DNA of 64,000 nucleotides, taken from NCBI GenBank assembly GCA_022457155.1, contig JAJGOT010000219.1, positions 700,001-764,000 of the forward strand. The letters run 5' to 3'. Position numbers and translations under genes: made by a program. The stretch comes from Cladopsammia gracilis. Taxonomy: Eukaryota > Cnidaria > Anthozoa > Scleractinia > Dendrophylliidae. The notes beneath the pieces are model-generated. The model did not search any database, was not told where the DNA came from, and saw only the letters and a list, made by a program, of their open reading frames with translations. This document shows, piece by piece, positions 36,682-48,147 of the stretch (within the stretch, counting starts at the first letter, position 1; every line of letters begins with the position of its first letter).

Positions 36682-38280
36682 TCTTCTCAGTTAAGTCCGT
36701 AATAATGCCAATGTATGTCTTGAATCGAAACGCTGAAATCGTTTATAAAATGGTTGTTAAAATGCTTGCTTTGTCATTCAATTCAGAACAACAAACTTTT
36801 ACTTGTACACGAACAGAACTGTAGAAAGAATTGCAGCAAACAATAACTTCTACATTTGCACAATTAGTTTGTTCAGCAAAATCACGAGATCCCTTGCATA
36901 CTATTGCATAATCAAAGCGCAATTTTTATCACCGTCAATACATTCCACCATGTACCTAAATCTAATAATGGCAATGATTTCGTTCGCGTGATCGGTAGTT
37001 CATCAAATGATAACATACTATGAGAACTCAAAGCCATTCATTTCATAAATTGTACTTAGTAATTATTGTTTTTGCTCCCTTGCCATTTAACTACCTCAGA
37101 ACGTCTCCATTCATTTTAAAAATACACCGTGAAATTTTCAGTCAAACTGCGTTTCCCAAGAACATTTGACCTTTTTTACCCTTCTAAATGAGCACTAATG
37201 GCTTTACGACATATGATTGACAAGAAAAACACAAATTTCTTGAACCTTTGAAGATCAATGCCGTCTCGGACACATCCACGTAAAAACAAATTTGAAAGAT
37301 TGATATGTAACGCTATATATCAAAACTTAAAAAAAAATTATGACATGCCAATTCCCTAGGGAAATTAACATAGGTGCGGGAGTACTCCCCAAAAATTTTA
37401 GTGGCGGTGTATCCGATAAAATCCTAACCACTTCTTGATATTTTCTTCGTATTGGCACTCAAATAATATCTTCTCAATTAAGTCCGTAATAATAAGTTAC
37501 AATGTCTGTCTTGAATTGAAACGCTCAGATCGCTTATAAAATGGTTGTTAAAATGCTTGCTTTGTCAACAACAAAATTTTACTTGTATACGAATAGAACT
37601 GTAGAGAGAATTGCAGCAAACAAGAAATAGTTTGACGAAGTCTGCAAAATCACGAGGTCCCTTGCATACTATTGCATAATCAAAGCGCAATTTTTATCAC
37701 CGTCAATACATTCTACCATGTACCTAAATCTATTAATGGCAATGATTTGAAATTTGAAAGATTATTGATACCGTAGGTAACGTGAGATATCGAAACTAAA
37801 TAAGAACTGTAATACCTTTGTGGTGACGTAGCGTGAGATAATTATGACAAGTTCATGACATCCCAATACCCTAGGGAAATTAACAATAGGTCCGGGGGTG
37901 CTCCTCAAAAAACGCAAAGTTCATGCTATTTTGCTCTGCCATATCGCTCATATTAAAACACAAACTTTTCTGTCCCATTTAACTTTCTTAAAACGTCTCC
38001 ATTCGTAAAAATACACCGTGAAATTCTCAAACTGCGTTTCCCAAGAAAACGCATCCCTTCTAAAGCAGCTTCAATGGCTTTACGACAAATGATTGAAACT
38101 GATAGGTAACGTGAGATATCGAAACTTAAAGAAGGACTTAATACCTTTGCGGTAATGTAATGTGAGATATGACAAGTTCATGACAAGTTCTGACATCCCA
38201 ATACCCTTGGGAAATTAACAATAGGTCGGGGGGTGCTCCCCAAAAATTTTAGTGGCAGTATGTGACGCCTTTCTTGAAAT
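36682..38280 (+). repeat. diverged tandem duplications inside the 6.46-kb element
   Basis: Blocks recur about 780-900 bp apart. CTTGCATACTATTGCATAAT is near 36,893 and 37,661, AATACACCGTGAAATT near 37,120 and 38,010, and GGGAAATTAACA followed by a GGTGCTCC-like run near 37,358, 37,873 and 38,208. These are old internal duplications and non-coding. Confidence 0.65.
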
Positions 38281-39434
38281 CCTAACCGGTTTAACCAACC
38301 ATATCCTCAATGCCCTAATATAGCTTCTATAAAGAAGGGACAAGAAACCCCCCCGGACAAAAGTGCACAAAATTTTGTTAACAACTTTTGTCCCTTTTCG
38401 TACTCGACTCCGAAATCTCGCTTAATGCGCATGCGCATTAACGAGATAAAAAGAAAACGGATGTCAAGAACCGCTCTTCTAAAAGCAAGAATGAACTGGA
38501 AATATTGCAGATGACGTATCTTTAAGGCTTTTACATTGTAAAAGATTGAAAAATAGTGTGCAGAAAAGAGAAGGTTATTGTTTCCTAGTTGCTATATGTG
38601 TTCGGACGGTATCCAGAATTTGGGGTGAAATTAAGGTCTCGGAAATGAACGCTCCACTTAAATAATGTCGCGGAAATTAACGCTCACAAAAATTAACGCG
38701 ACTTAAAATTCGCGTTAATTTCATGGAGCGTTAATTTCCTATAATAAGGTAAGCCACGTTTGGTATGGTTTCGCGAGCGTTCCACCGATCCATCCGCATA
38801 ATCTCCATCAAAGTGAGAAAAACATTTGTCGCTTGATTCTTTCTCGTTTTCTGGCTTGAATCTCGCTCGTGTCCGGCCATAAATTTTCGAACGGGATGGC
38901 TTGAATATGGTCCGATTCAAGCTCAGTCAAGCCATCCGAATGTCACGACGGTACATATGTCTCCCTCTATTCTTGCTCAATTCTCGTGTGTTTGTCTCGT
39001 TCGTGTGTCAGCCGAATCATCGCCATGATTTGATTCTCGCTGATTAGCATGTGCCAGCGTGTTGTGAGCGTGTAGTTCGGTGAAAACTGCAAAAAAGCTT
39101 CGAAAGCAGAAGGACGCACGAAAAGCACATGGAAATACACAATGTGAGCAAGGATGAGATGAATGACCTTCAGCAATCTTTTAGACCTTCGACCACCTTC
39201 AGCAATCTTTTGAAGGATGAGGTGAATGAACTCGCCACATGAGTTAGTTCATCAAAGTGAGGCAAAATGTAAGCAAGCGCCTCAAAGCGAGGCAAATGTG
39301 TGTTGACGACGACGTATCAGTTGCACAGGACACCCAATAATGTACAGAACCCCCAACACAAATTAGGAGTTGCGTTCTCGTACCTCGAATGCAAAAATGC
39401 GTCGTGAACTTAAATATTTGAAGAAAACGTGATA

Positions 39435-39574
39435 AGATAAGATAAGATAAGAACTTTATTAATGTGTCAAAATCGCTAGCATACAAAGTACACTAATTGG
39501 GGACACTAATTGGGGACACCTACACTAATTGGGGACACCTAACTACACTGTAACTACAATAATAATCTAATAAT
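39435..39574 (-). mobile_element. 140-bp retroposon 3' tail (copy 1 only)
   Basis: Absent from copy 2, where CGTGATATAAATC is continuous (about 60,639-60,651). GATA brackets the insert. On the minus strand it ends CATTAATAAAGTTC then TTATC repeated about four times, the tail style of a LINE or SINE. The rest contains ACTAATTGGGGACAC repeats. Confidence 0.65.
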
Positions 39575-39884
39575 GATATAAATCTATCTTTCTGTTTTAA
39601 CAATTCGAAATTAGCGTTGTTTTCCGCTTTGTAGTCATTGTTACTCAACTGGTGCACTGATTCTTTTTGGAGACAGATCTTTTTGTGAATAAACACGCAA
39701 ATCTCTCTGCGCTGAAATGTGATCTGCACAGTTTTGACATCAGGTTGTGCTAATTTATTGCTGAAATTTGACCAACTTGTGAAAACACCAGACAGCTCAT
39801 CCGATGAATAAAATGACCCATTCCGTTTTATAAATCCAAATCGAATGATAAAACTCCAAAACATCAATTTGTTCAAAGAACTTT

Positions 39885-40193
39885 TTGAATGTTTGGCAGT
39901 ATTTATCCAAAGCTGATGACCGAATGGTCAGAAACTACATCTGTATTAAATACAAGTACTATTCTACATCTCCAAACGGCTGGGAAAGCGGCAGTGCGGG
40001 AAGAATACAAGTAAACACGATTACTGATTTCCCGCCGTCGCTTTCACTTGGAGAAAAAATAATTTGTTGCATGAGAACAATCTTGCAATTTATCATCATA
40101 ACAATGTGTGACCAAAAGCGCTGTGACACCAGCAAGATGAAAATAATGTTTCCTGGGAATATTTACATAACGCCGTTCAAAGGCACAATTTAG
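39885..40193 (+). other. 102-codon frame preserved in both copies
   Basis: It lies near the right end of the large TIR element and is matched at 60,953-61,261. The nominal start is TTG; the first ATG is about 13 codons in. Five substitutions separate the copies: four are synonymous and one changes Cys to Arg. No domain is recognised. It could be an exon of a vanished transposon gene, or the bias could be chance given so few changes. Confidence 0.25.
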
Positions 40194-41045
40194 GCCCGAA
40201 TTAAGGCACAATTTAGGCACAACTTAGGCACAGCTTAGGCACTGCTTAGGCACAGCTTAGGCATGAAAAAAGGCTAGACATGTATGCACACTTCATGCAC
40301 AACTTTTGCACACTTTATGCACAACTTGTTCGTGCCAAGGCACACTGTAGAATCCGTAATTCGATCCTACGTACAACGAAACGTATTTTTATGTGAAATA
40401 AACGCTGTCTAACCGTGAAAATTGGATTGTAGTTTGAGTATGAATTTTCCAAATTGAAAATTGTTACCCCAGGAAATAAGCTGAACTTATGAGCACTTCA
40501 AAAGTCTTTTTGTTTTTTGACATAAGAAACGGAGCTAAAACCAAATCGATTTTGAAAATTTTTGACCAGGCTGTTTTTGTAGGTACGTAATATTAGGTTA
40601 CCTTGCTGCAAATTGCTATAAATGTGTTATTTTTTGATCATTTAAAGTCATTCTTAAAATACATAATCCTCATTAGCTATTAACTTTAATTGCAAAAGAA
40701 AAAATGCCTACATGTCATCAAAGCGGAGAAATTATGAATTGTGCCAGGTTAGACTGTAAATGTTACGCATAGTGTCCAAAATGGCCTCATTTTTGGTGAC
40801 TATTGTAAAATTTTCTGTTTTATTCAACCCTATATGCAAAACTAAAATTGTTCACAGAGAAGATATTAATGACCTTTAGTTTTTTTTACCAAATTTCAAC
40901 CTAAACTGAATTTTAATAATTTCAGAAGAGCTAAATTAAGTGTGAATTTTAGCCATGTACACCAGTAGCGTGCGCCAAGCCAGCACAATAAACAGTACCA
41001 CAGGAAAGTACTGCTCAATAACTTTCATTTGAATGGTCACACTTT

Positions 41046-41463
41046 TATGGAAGCCGATAAGGGTCACACATTGTCGCTTCCACATTGTCGCTTCCACGTT
41101 GTCGCTTCCACATTGTCGCTTCCACGTTGTCGCTTCCACGTTGTCGCTTCCACGTTGTCGCTTCCATTCCTTGGGGGACATATTCTATTACAATGTGAGA
41201 GGGGAGAGGGGGTGTGGGGGAAACTTCAAGAATTTATAAGAGGTTTCTTACACTTTGTTAGTTTGTTATTTTTAACTCCCCCCCTGTAATATATTTTTCC
41301 ACGTTGTCGCTTCCACGTTGTCGCTTCCAAGTTGTCGCTTCCAAGTTGTCGCTTCCACGTTGTCGCTTCCACGTTGTCGCTTCCATGTTGTCGCTTCCAC
41401 GTTGTCGCTTCCATGTTGTCGCTTCCACGTTGTCGCTTCCACGTTGTCGCTTCCACGTTGTCC
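41046..41463 (+). repeat. 14-bp minisatellite at the junction of the two copies
   Basis: Units of GTCGCTTCCACGTT form two blocks, 41,068-41,165 (7 units) and 41,301-41,463 (almost 12 units), separated by about 135 bp that include a GAGGGGGTGTGGGGG stretch. It belongs to neither duplicated copy. The repeat-coded frames across it are not proteins. A repeat at exactly the join may mark a recombination breakpoint or an assembly overlap. Confidence 0.9.
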
Positions 41464-41545
41464 CTTACATGTAGATTTGCTTCTTGTGCCATCGCATGTC
41501 TTGTATTTTTATGATGTTTCTGAACTTACTAGCTTTGTTTTACAG

Positions 41546-44500
41546 CTGGACAAGAAAGATACCGGACGATAACAACAGCATATTACCGCGGAGCGATGGG
41601 ATTTATTCTGATGTATGACATTACAAACGAAGAGTCGTTTCAAGCGGTACAAGATTGGTAAGATTTCGTGTTCCTTAATGCACTTATTCTTGGCGATCAT
41701 ATTATATGTATTAGCTGCCATGGTTTTCTCTTGTCACGAATTTTGTACGAATCTCAGAGCTTAAATTCCCAATTATTTTCTGATCGAAAATAAACTTTGT
41801 GACAAGTAAACCATTTCATTCCCATTTCTTGTGATCGATTCAGTTTAAGTAACAAGCGGAAATTCTTAAGACCAAAATATTTTTCTTCAGGCTTTGTGTC
41901 AATGACAATGCCTCATTTAATATCAACATAATAAAATCAGTCTTGAGCAAAACAAGTTTTTTCTTGAATAGTTTGAAGGCTGTCGTCACCTATTTCCTTG
42001 CAACAGTTGTTGAAATAATTCGAAGAATGTTATTGGTATTCAATCTTTACATTTCAGCGTTTAACGTTTATTCGTGATCTGATCTTTCGAGCTACCTACA
42101 CATCAGTGTAAACATTTGCTGTGTTTGTGCTTTTTTTTAAAACTATTTTCACCTCGGCACTTATCCTTTTTCTTACTCTTCCCTGCCTTGAATATCCTTA
42201 TTTTCTCACAAATTGGAGAAATTTTGTGTGGGGGAAGGAATTGTTTTGTTCGTCAAGATTTCCAAGATCGACAATTAAAATCAACATGAGTGTGCTTGGA
42301 ATGTGCCTTCGAGATTTTATGCATTGCTTTTCACAAATCTTCTGAACGAAAGCTTCACTCCATAATAGATTGTGATGAAAGTTGTGATAGAAAGTTGGCT
42401 AGCAGTGTATATGTACATGTAAGCTTGTATAAGCTAATTGCTAAATTTAGTTCGGACTTTCAAAGGTGTACATTTTAATAAAGTTGCAGACAAGTTCTAA
42501 TGCAAACAATTGGTTAATTTTTTTGGGATTGGGAAAAAGTAAACAAGTAAAGATTATTTTTTAATTATTTCTTCTCCTTCATAAACTTCATAACTACGTA
42601 TAAAGCAACAGATTATGTGGATAATGTTCATACAATCGTCATTTGAAAGCCCTGATCAATAAATGATTTTTAAAGAAATGCAAATTTAATGCATACAAAG
42701 GTTTAAGTGCTCATATATTCAGCTTAAAGTTGTTATAAATTTTAAGTCAGATTTGGCAAGAAAAATTACTGACAAGTAAAAATTCATACACATGCAGTCT
42801 TATTACAATAAATTGTTTATTTGTAATAGTTATGACAGGCACTCCCCCCCCCCCCCCCCCCTCGGAAAAAAAAAAACTGGGAATTTCGACAACATTTTTC
42901 TCAGCATCAGAAGGGTGTAATACAGTCTCATATTTGCCCTTGTCTTGGTGCATATTCATTCTTGTGGTATACCAAAAGCTGACATTCAAAATGAAAAGCA
43001 AATAAGATTGAAAGATTTGTGGGAAAAGGTTGCATTATTTGGATGTTGCTATTGTCTTATATTGTGTCTAGATGTCTCTTTTTTCCTTCCTGTTTTGTAA
43101 CACATCACTTTTGTTTAGGATATAGTTTACAAACACTAGTGAGGAACAGCTGACAGAAATAGAATAAGGCAAAAGACTACAAAGGCTTATAAATACAATG
43201 TAATGATATTTCCATATCATTTTCAGTGAGAATTTTCTGAAAAATAGAACTACAATATAAATTTTGTCACTTAAATTGGATCTGTTTCAATTATCATGGT
43301 TCGTACAATCTTGAAAAGGTCTTGAATTTTAGCAGTCGTCTTGAAAAGTCCTTAATTTGGTTAAGGTCCTTGAAAAGTACATGTACGTGATTTCTTTATT
43401 AGGTCTTGCAAAGTCCTTGAAATTTAGGACTTTGTGTATGCCCTATCACTTTTCTGATAAATTAAATAATTTTGCTACAAAAAAATGGGCACCAGCGACG
43501 TTGAAAATCTGAAAATGACTAGCGAAAATGTCGGCATAATACGTGAATGCGTACATGAAGCAAATTTGTAATCTTTGCCTCAATTTCATGCACCAGGGGA
43601 TAAAGAGTTTCGATTTCGTAAATAAAACGTAGTCCTTGAAAACTATTTTTTGTCCTTGAAAAGTCCTTGAATTTTATTTGTCTGAAGTTGTACGAACCAT
43701 GATTATGTATTTGTGACAAGACAGACTAAAGTGATTTTTCATGCCAAAAATGCAAGAGATTTCAGCAAAAATGCCAAGGACACATGACAGTCAAATTTTC
43801 TTTCTTGGAGCCCTTCAATAACAAGTTTTGTTCTTTTTTATTCTAATCTATACCCCCATTATAGCAGAATTTTATGGTTTGCACTAGCCAATTTGACTAA
43901 GGGCATCCCCTTTTTTCTCTGTTTACTGTAGAATGCATTTCCTAATTTTTGGTCGGTCGGATTAAAAAAAAACAACCCCTTAAAAAAATCAGGAGCAATC
44001 TGGAACTAGGAGGCCCGGTACCTAAGCACGCTGGCAATGGAGGAAGAAAAGATCGATGAGCCACCAACACTTCTTTGCGATCTGCCAGCATAACTTTTTT
44101 TTAAATGCAAAAACATGGGTCGGTCGGACCACGGTAAACGGAAAAAAAAGGGGACAGCCTAACATAAAATAAAAATACATAATCTACTGGTCAGATACGA
44201 ATTCCTTTTACGTGTAGTCTATCTTGCTGTCAGTCTCGACAGTAGTCTATTTAAGTTGTGACTGTTACAGTAAATTAAAAATACTGATAAACCAGTCATG
44301 ACAACTGAACTTGTTCGTAATGATGATTACAGTACATGTTCTTTTCCTGACAAATGAAAAGTAGTTCAGACAAGTTGCACCACTGTATGAAGGCAGACCA
44401 CATAATGACACAAACAACTACCGTCCAATATCAGTTTTAACAGTTTTGTCAAAAATGCTCAAAAAACACATAAATGTAATGCTAGCTCTCTCAAGCCACG

Positions 44501-45119
44501 GCTACACAAGCGATTTTTTGCTTCCTCAGGTGTCGCAACTTTTGAAACGTTGTGTTGCCAGTGCACGGTAAAAATCACACGTGTAGCCACCCATGAACGT
44601 GCAACACAACAGCTAAAAAAATTTCAGAAAAAAATTGCAAGAGTTGAATATTCCATGACAAAATTGCAGACATTGTCACTCTTGGAGCCACTCTACAACT
44701 TTTTTCTTGCAAGTGTAGCTGCAGCTTTACATGTACTTATGTGACAACACTGTAATCATTGAAGGCTAACAGTTACTTCCTTTTTGTCTCTTAAAAGGTC
44801 AACTCAGGTAAAGACTTACTCCTGGTCCAATGCTCAGGTAATACTTGTCGGCAACAAGTGCGACATGGAGGAAGACAGGGTTGTGACCTATGAAAGGGGA
44901 AAGCAACTGGCTGACCAACTTGGGCTAGAATTCTTTGAAACCAGTGCCAAGGACAACATCAATGTAAAAGAGGTGTTTGAGCGACTGGTCGACATCATCT
45001 GCGACAAGATGTCCGAAAGTCTAGATTCCGATCCTACAATTGTCAGTGGTCAGAAGCCAGGGACTACAAAATTATCTGACAAGCCTCCACAGCAACAGGA
45101 TAGTGGCTGTGCTTGTTAA
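41546..45119 (+). CDS. Rab3: Rab3 partial copy, exons 2-3 only
   Basis: The exons are 41,546-41,657 and 44,798-45,119, with intact splice sites and stop. They encode the second part of switch II onward through NKCD, ETSAK and the terminal CAC, and the protein sequence is identical to copy 1. Exon 1, carrying the start codon, the P-loop and switch I, is absent, as is the promoter: upstream there is minisatellite. As assembled it cannot produce a GTPase. Three synonymous changes from copy 1 and no others mean it has not drifted like a pseudogene, which is expected of an allele or a very recent duplicate. Intron 2 is longer here because of the 407-bp element at 43,295-43,701. Confidence 0.93.
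43295..43701. mobile_element. 407-bp TIR insertion, ATTAT duplication (copy 2 only)
   Basis: Copy 1 reads CAATTATGTATTTG (about 13,795). Here ATTAT is doubled (43,290-43,294 and 43,702-43,706). The ends CATGGTTCGTACAA are exact reverse complements, and inside, CCTTGAAAAGTCCTTGAATT-like words repeat on both sides. Non-coding; superfamily not assigned. Confidence 0.85.
43901..44159. mobile_element. MITE-like inverted repeat (copy-2 counterpart of 13,993)
   Basis: GGGCATCCCC and GGGGACAGCC ends with the inner GGTCGGTCGGA arms, as at 13,993-14,254. Confidence 0.6.
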
Positions 45120-46080
45120 TACATTTTATTAAATTATTTTTGGCCACTAGAATTGAATTTACCAAGCCTGTGTGCAAATGTCTCCTGTTTCCTTTCTGTG
45201 TCAGAAACCGTGGGTACGTTTGTTAGAGTCCTGTGTTAGAGATTGTTTTTCAGTTGTGAAATGTTCTGGTCATTTGAAATGCGACTGAGATTCAAAATTT
45301 ATTCCTCGCAGTTTAATTTTACTGACTGCATGATTGACCACTTGTTAAGAGTAAGTCGCCTCTAGTTCAAATCTCATTCATTCTTACATGTTCATGTAGC
45401 TAGTGGTTGTCATAGTATAACTAAGCAAAAATTAATTTAAATTAAAAAGTCATTAACACAGTATTTTTTTATAAAACATAACTGATTTTTCCGAAAGAAA
45501 GAAAGGAAAGAACAACTCTTTTCCACAGTGGTTGGTTTGAAGCATTAATTTTGTTTCCCATAATAATTATTTATTTTCATGACACATTTCAAATAATCCC
45601 AGCTCTTAAGGGCTTCAAAAAAGTATCATGTTCTTGTTGAGGGATGCAGCACTTATTCAAAGGCAGCACTTTCAGTGCTGATATTAATATTCATCCTCTT
45701 ATGTGCGGCACCTAAACATGGGTGGAGCTTATTCAGGAAGGGGGGGGGGGGGGGAGCAGGGCTTTTTGTGAGTTAATATACCGGTAGTAGCTCATAAGCA
45801 AAAACTTACCTGGAATAATTGTGTTTGTAGGTAGCTTTTTCTAATGCAATGTGGAAATTACATTTTGTGGGCATCTGCATACAGGCTTGGATGTGTAATT
45901 ATTTTTCATTTTAAAATTGCAGGACTGTTTCTGTATTTCCCTGGGTCTATATTAATTGCAGCTTGCTCTGTTAGCAGCGCATACATGTAAATGCCATTTA
46001 GTTACCTTTGAGTACTGTACATCTTCACTTTCATTCAATTTTGCCACTTACATGTATGTATACTCCTAAGGTATTTTTAA

Positions 46081-46296
46081 CCGTTTCACTCCCAGAGTCA
46101 TTATTACGAAGACGTGTAGTGTAGTTCTGATTAACTTTTGAGTCTATAGACAAAATCTTTTGGAGTGACCATTCAAATGAAACCTCTTCAGCAGTACTTT
46201 TGCATGATACCATTTTGTTTTTCAATATTTTACAAAATATGAAAGTTTAGGATTTTTCTTGAATTTTGATTTTTGGCTCTCTTGGGAGTTAAAGGG
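46081..46296 (+). mobile_element. TTAA MITE, counterpart of 16,205
   Basis: TTAA at 46,077-46,080 and 46,297-46,300. Here the right TTAA runs straight into GCCATGCCACC, which is the empty site for the 2.1-kb fold-back element of copy 1. Confidence 0.8.
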
Positions 46297-46321
46297 TTAA
46301 GCCATGCCACCTTCACCCTTC

Positions 46322-46562
46322 AATAGACCATTTTACAGTTGTCTTCTTAGTGTCCTGGCCTTTGAGTGGAACCGAGGTTGAAGTTGACCTTGTCATGATA
46401 CAGACCTTGGAGCTTTTCAGATGTAAATTTACCTAGTTAGCATGAGAACAGCATTATTAACATATGAAAGGCAGAAAGGTTTGTATCAAAGCAAGGTCAC
46501 CTCCAGTCTCACTTCCACTCAAAGGCAAGGTCACCAAGCACACAACTGTAAAATGGACTATT
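46322..46562. mobile_element. MITE with CCATTTTACAGTTGT ends (copy 2)
   Basis: Counterpart of 18,564-18,804. The left end AATAGACCATTTTACAGTTG is better preserved here and matches the right end closely. Confidence 0.65.
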
Positions 46563-46652
46563 CCCTCAATCATAGGTAAGCAAAATTTTCAATTTTTACC
46601 ATTTCACTCCTTCACCATTTTCAGCTGTAGTTTCAGCAATTCAAGCTGTTAA

Positions 46653-46741
46653 AGACCCAGCATTGTCCATTATGCTTCACACACCTCTTAACAATAGACG
46701 ATAACAGAGGTGCGTGAAGCATAATGGACAATACTGGGTCT
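46653..46741. mobile_element. 89-bp TTAA hairpin MITE (copy 2)
   Basis: Counterpart of 18,895-18,983, with TTAA at 46,649-46,652 and 46,742-46,745. Confidence 0.75.
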
Positions 46742-47210
46742 TTAAATCTTTGGATGAAATCCTACAGTGTTACCAATGATTTACATGTACATGTAAATGA
46801 AAGCTCTTGAACTTAAAAAAAGTTATTTTTCATTATTTTATCGAAACAGTTGTCTGGAATTTCACAATCTGCCCATGCGCCATTGTGAAAGTGACATAAT
46901 CACTAGTGCTGATAAATCATTTTGTAGTCTATTCATCCATAAACTATGAGACCATTTTCTGTCTTTGTTTCATTTGTTGTCAGCAAATGAAATTTTTGGC
47001 ATAATTTGGATTTGGCTGGTTCTGACAAATGAAGTAAGTTACCTTGCAAACTCTTTAAAAGGTTTATTTCATGATTTTTTCTGGTCTAAAACTACACATC
47101 CGATCATACCACAGGTAATAAAATGTGAAATGATAATTCTTTGTTATTCTGGACTAAAACCAGTGGCTGCAAAAAAAATAATCAATTTTGGGCTGTTTTG
47201 ATGAAGTCTA

Positions 47211-47360
47211 GGTTTACTGCGCCTTTCAATAATATGCGGAATCTGAAATTCAAATCTCCACCAACGGTTGCGTTATTCCCTGCTGTCAATCATAATTAAT
47301 ACGAAAGCTAACAGACCATGTAAAAAAGACACAAACAAAATGGATCGAAATCTAGCAATC
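47211..47360 (+). repeat. dispersed repeat (copy 2)
   Basis: Counterpart of 19,471-19,615 and related to 3,612-3,762. Confidence 0.7.
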
Positions 47361-47762
47361 ATAATGCATGGATGTGACCTTTTGAACTCATTGAAGGGAG
47401 GATATGTTCCCAGAGATGTAAGCTAAGATGATTGACAACAGCGTAAAACGCAAATTTTGAGTTGGCTTTTGAATTTCAGATATCGCATGTTATCGACAGG
47501 TGCAGTAACCATTTAGAAGAAATGTTGTTTGGTGCATACTTTTCTGTGTACAGTGTACTCTTTTTGAACAATCATCCTCGTAAGTGACCACCAACCCCTC
47601 CCCCCAGCAAACAACCCCCCCCCCCCCCAGCAACCATCTTTATGTAATAGATTTTGAGAGATTTCTCTTCAAAATGCTGTACAGTGGAACCTACCATAAA
47701 CAGACACCATTGGGGTCAGACAAATGTCTGCTCAAGAGAGGTGTCCACCTATGGGAGGTTAA

Positions 47763-48147
47763 AGGGGCATTGTCACACAGATTTTGCTGTGTTTTTGTCA
47801 AAATACGCTAAATATATGATAAAGTACGTTTGCTCAAACATGAAATTGTTTTTAGATAAGAACACCAAGAAGATAATATCAAGTGATTTTTTCAAAGAAG
47901 AACAAACCATAAGTTTTTCTGCGATTTTTCCACGACCCTTGGGAGGAACTTGAAAAAATTGGCCAGTTTTTTCAAGTTGCAATCCATTTCCATCCTGGCC
48001 ATCCGCAGCCAAAGATAACGAATACCAGTTTCTGTGCACTGATAGAGTATTTGTTAACAAAACTGGACCATTATTTGTAGGTTTCCATTGAAACAAATAT
48101 GCTTATTGGCTTTTCAAATTGATACTAAAAATGGGTGACAGTGTCCT
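47763..48147. mobile_element. TTAA MITE (copy 2)
   Basis: Counterpart of 20,027-20,414, with TTAA at 47,759-47,762 and 48,148-48,151. Confidence 0.75.

Larger units (their letters stand above)
32289..38749. mobile_element. 6.46-kb TIR element with TA target duplication (copy 1 only)
   Basis: Copy 2 (about 59,163-59,180) reads GGAATAAATAAGCCACG. In copy 1 the TA is doubled around this element (32,287-32,288 and 38,750-38,751). The TIRs are CCTTATTATAGGAAATTAAC plus GC, 22 bp and perfect. Inside each end are arrays of AATTAACGCGA-like motifs: left to about 32,520, right from about 38,640. It contains a 1.3-kb nested TIR element, a LINE remnant and an internal tandem duplication. No transposase is recognised. 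A 120-codon frame at 32,513-32,875 is the only candidate piece of a gene. A TA duplication is Tc1/mariner-like, but size and ends do not match families I know. Confidence 0.85.
30890..40981. mobile_element. large TIR element interrupted by a 6.46-kb insertion (copy 1)
   Basis: The left end GGCCTGGCGCACGCTACT and the right end, reversed, GGCTTGGCGCACGCTACT continue through GTGTACA, about 26 bp. Near both ends lie scattered TTAGGCACA-type motifs (left about 31,000-31,080; right about 40,182-40,330), a common arrangement for transposase binding sites. Without the inserted DNA the element is about 3.5 kb. No transposase is recognised. A frame near 39,885-40,193 is preserved in copy 2 and is noted separately. 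Copy 2 is 57,770-62,033. Confidence 0.65.
11968..41045 (+). repeat. duplicated segment, copy 1 (29.1 kb)
   Basis: From CTTACATGTAGATTTG in Rab3 intron 1 to GAATGGTCACACTTT in SMC2 intron 5, this block aligns colinearly with 41,464-62,097. It carries Rab3 exons 2-3 and SMC2 exons 1-5. It is longer than copy 2 mainly because of six insertions: 16,426-18,538, 20,999-21,283, 22,915-23,265, 24,940-25,274, 32,289-38,749 and 39,435-39,574. Small indels and substitutions are scattered throughout. It may be a true tandem duplication or two haplotypes placed in series; the sequence alone cannot decide. Confidence 0.95.

Noticed and set aside
36555..36991. Two frames of 62-89 codons near the inner TIR element
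   Set aside because: They cross the TIR boundary and the tandem duplication, and related sequence at 37.5-37.8 kb does not keep the frame.
32289..38749. LTR retrotransposon or integrated virus as an explanation of the 6.46-kb insert
   Set aside because: The ends are inverted, not direct, repeats, the target duplication is TA, and no gag, pol, integrase or capsid-like frame is present.
41029..41572. Ser/Leu/Arg repeat-coded frames
   Set aside because: They are the 14-bp minisatellite in several frames. One runs into the Rab3 exon in the wrong frame.
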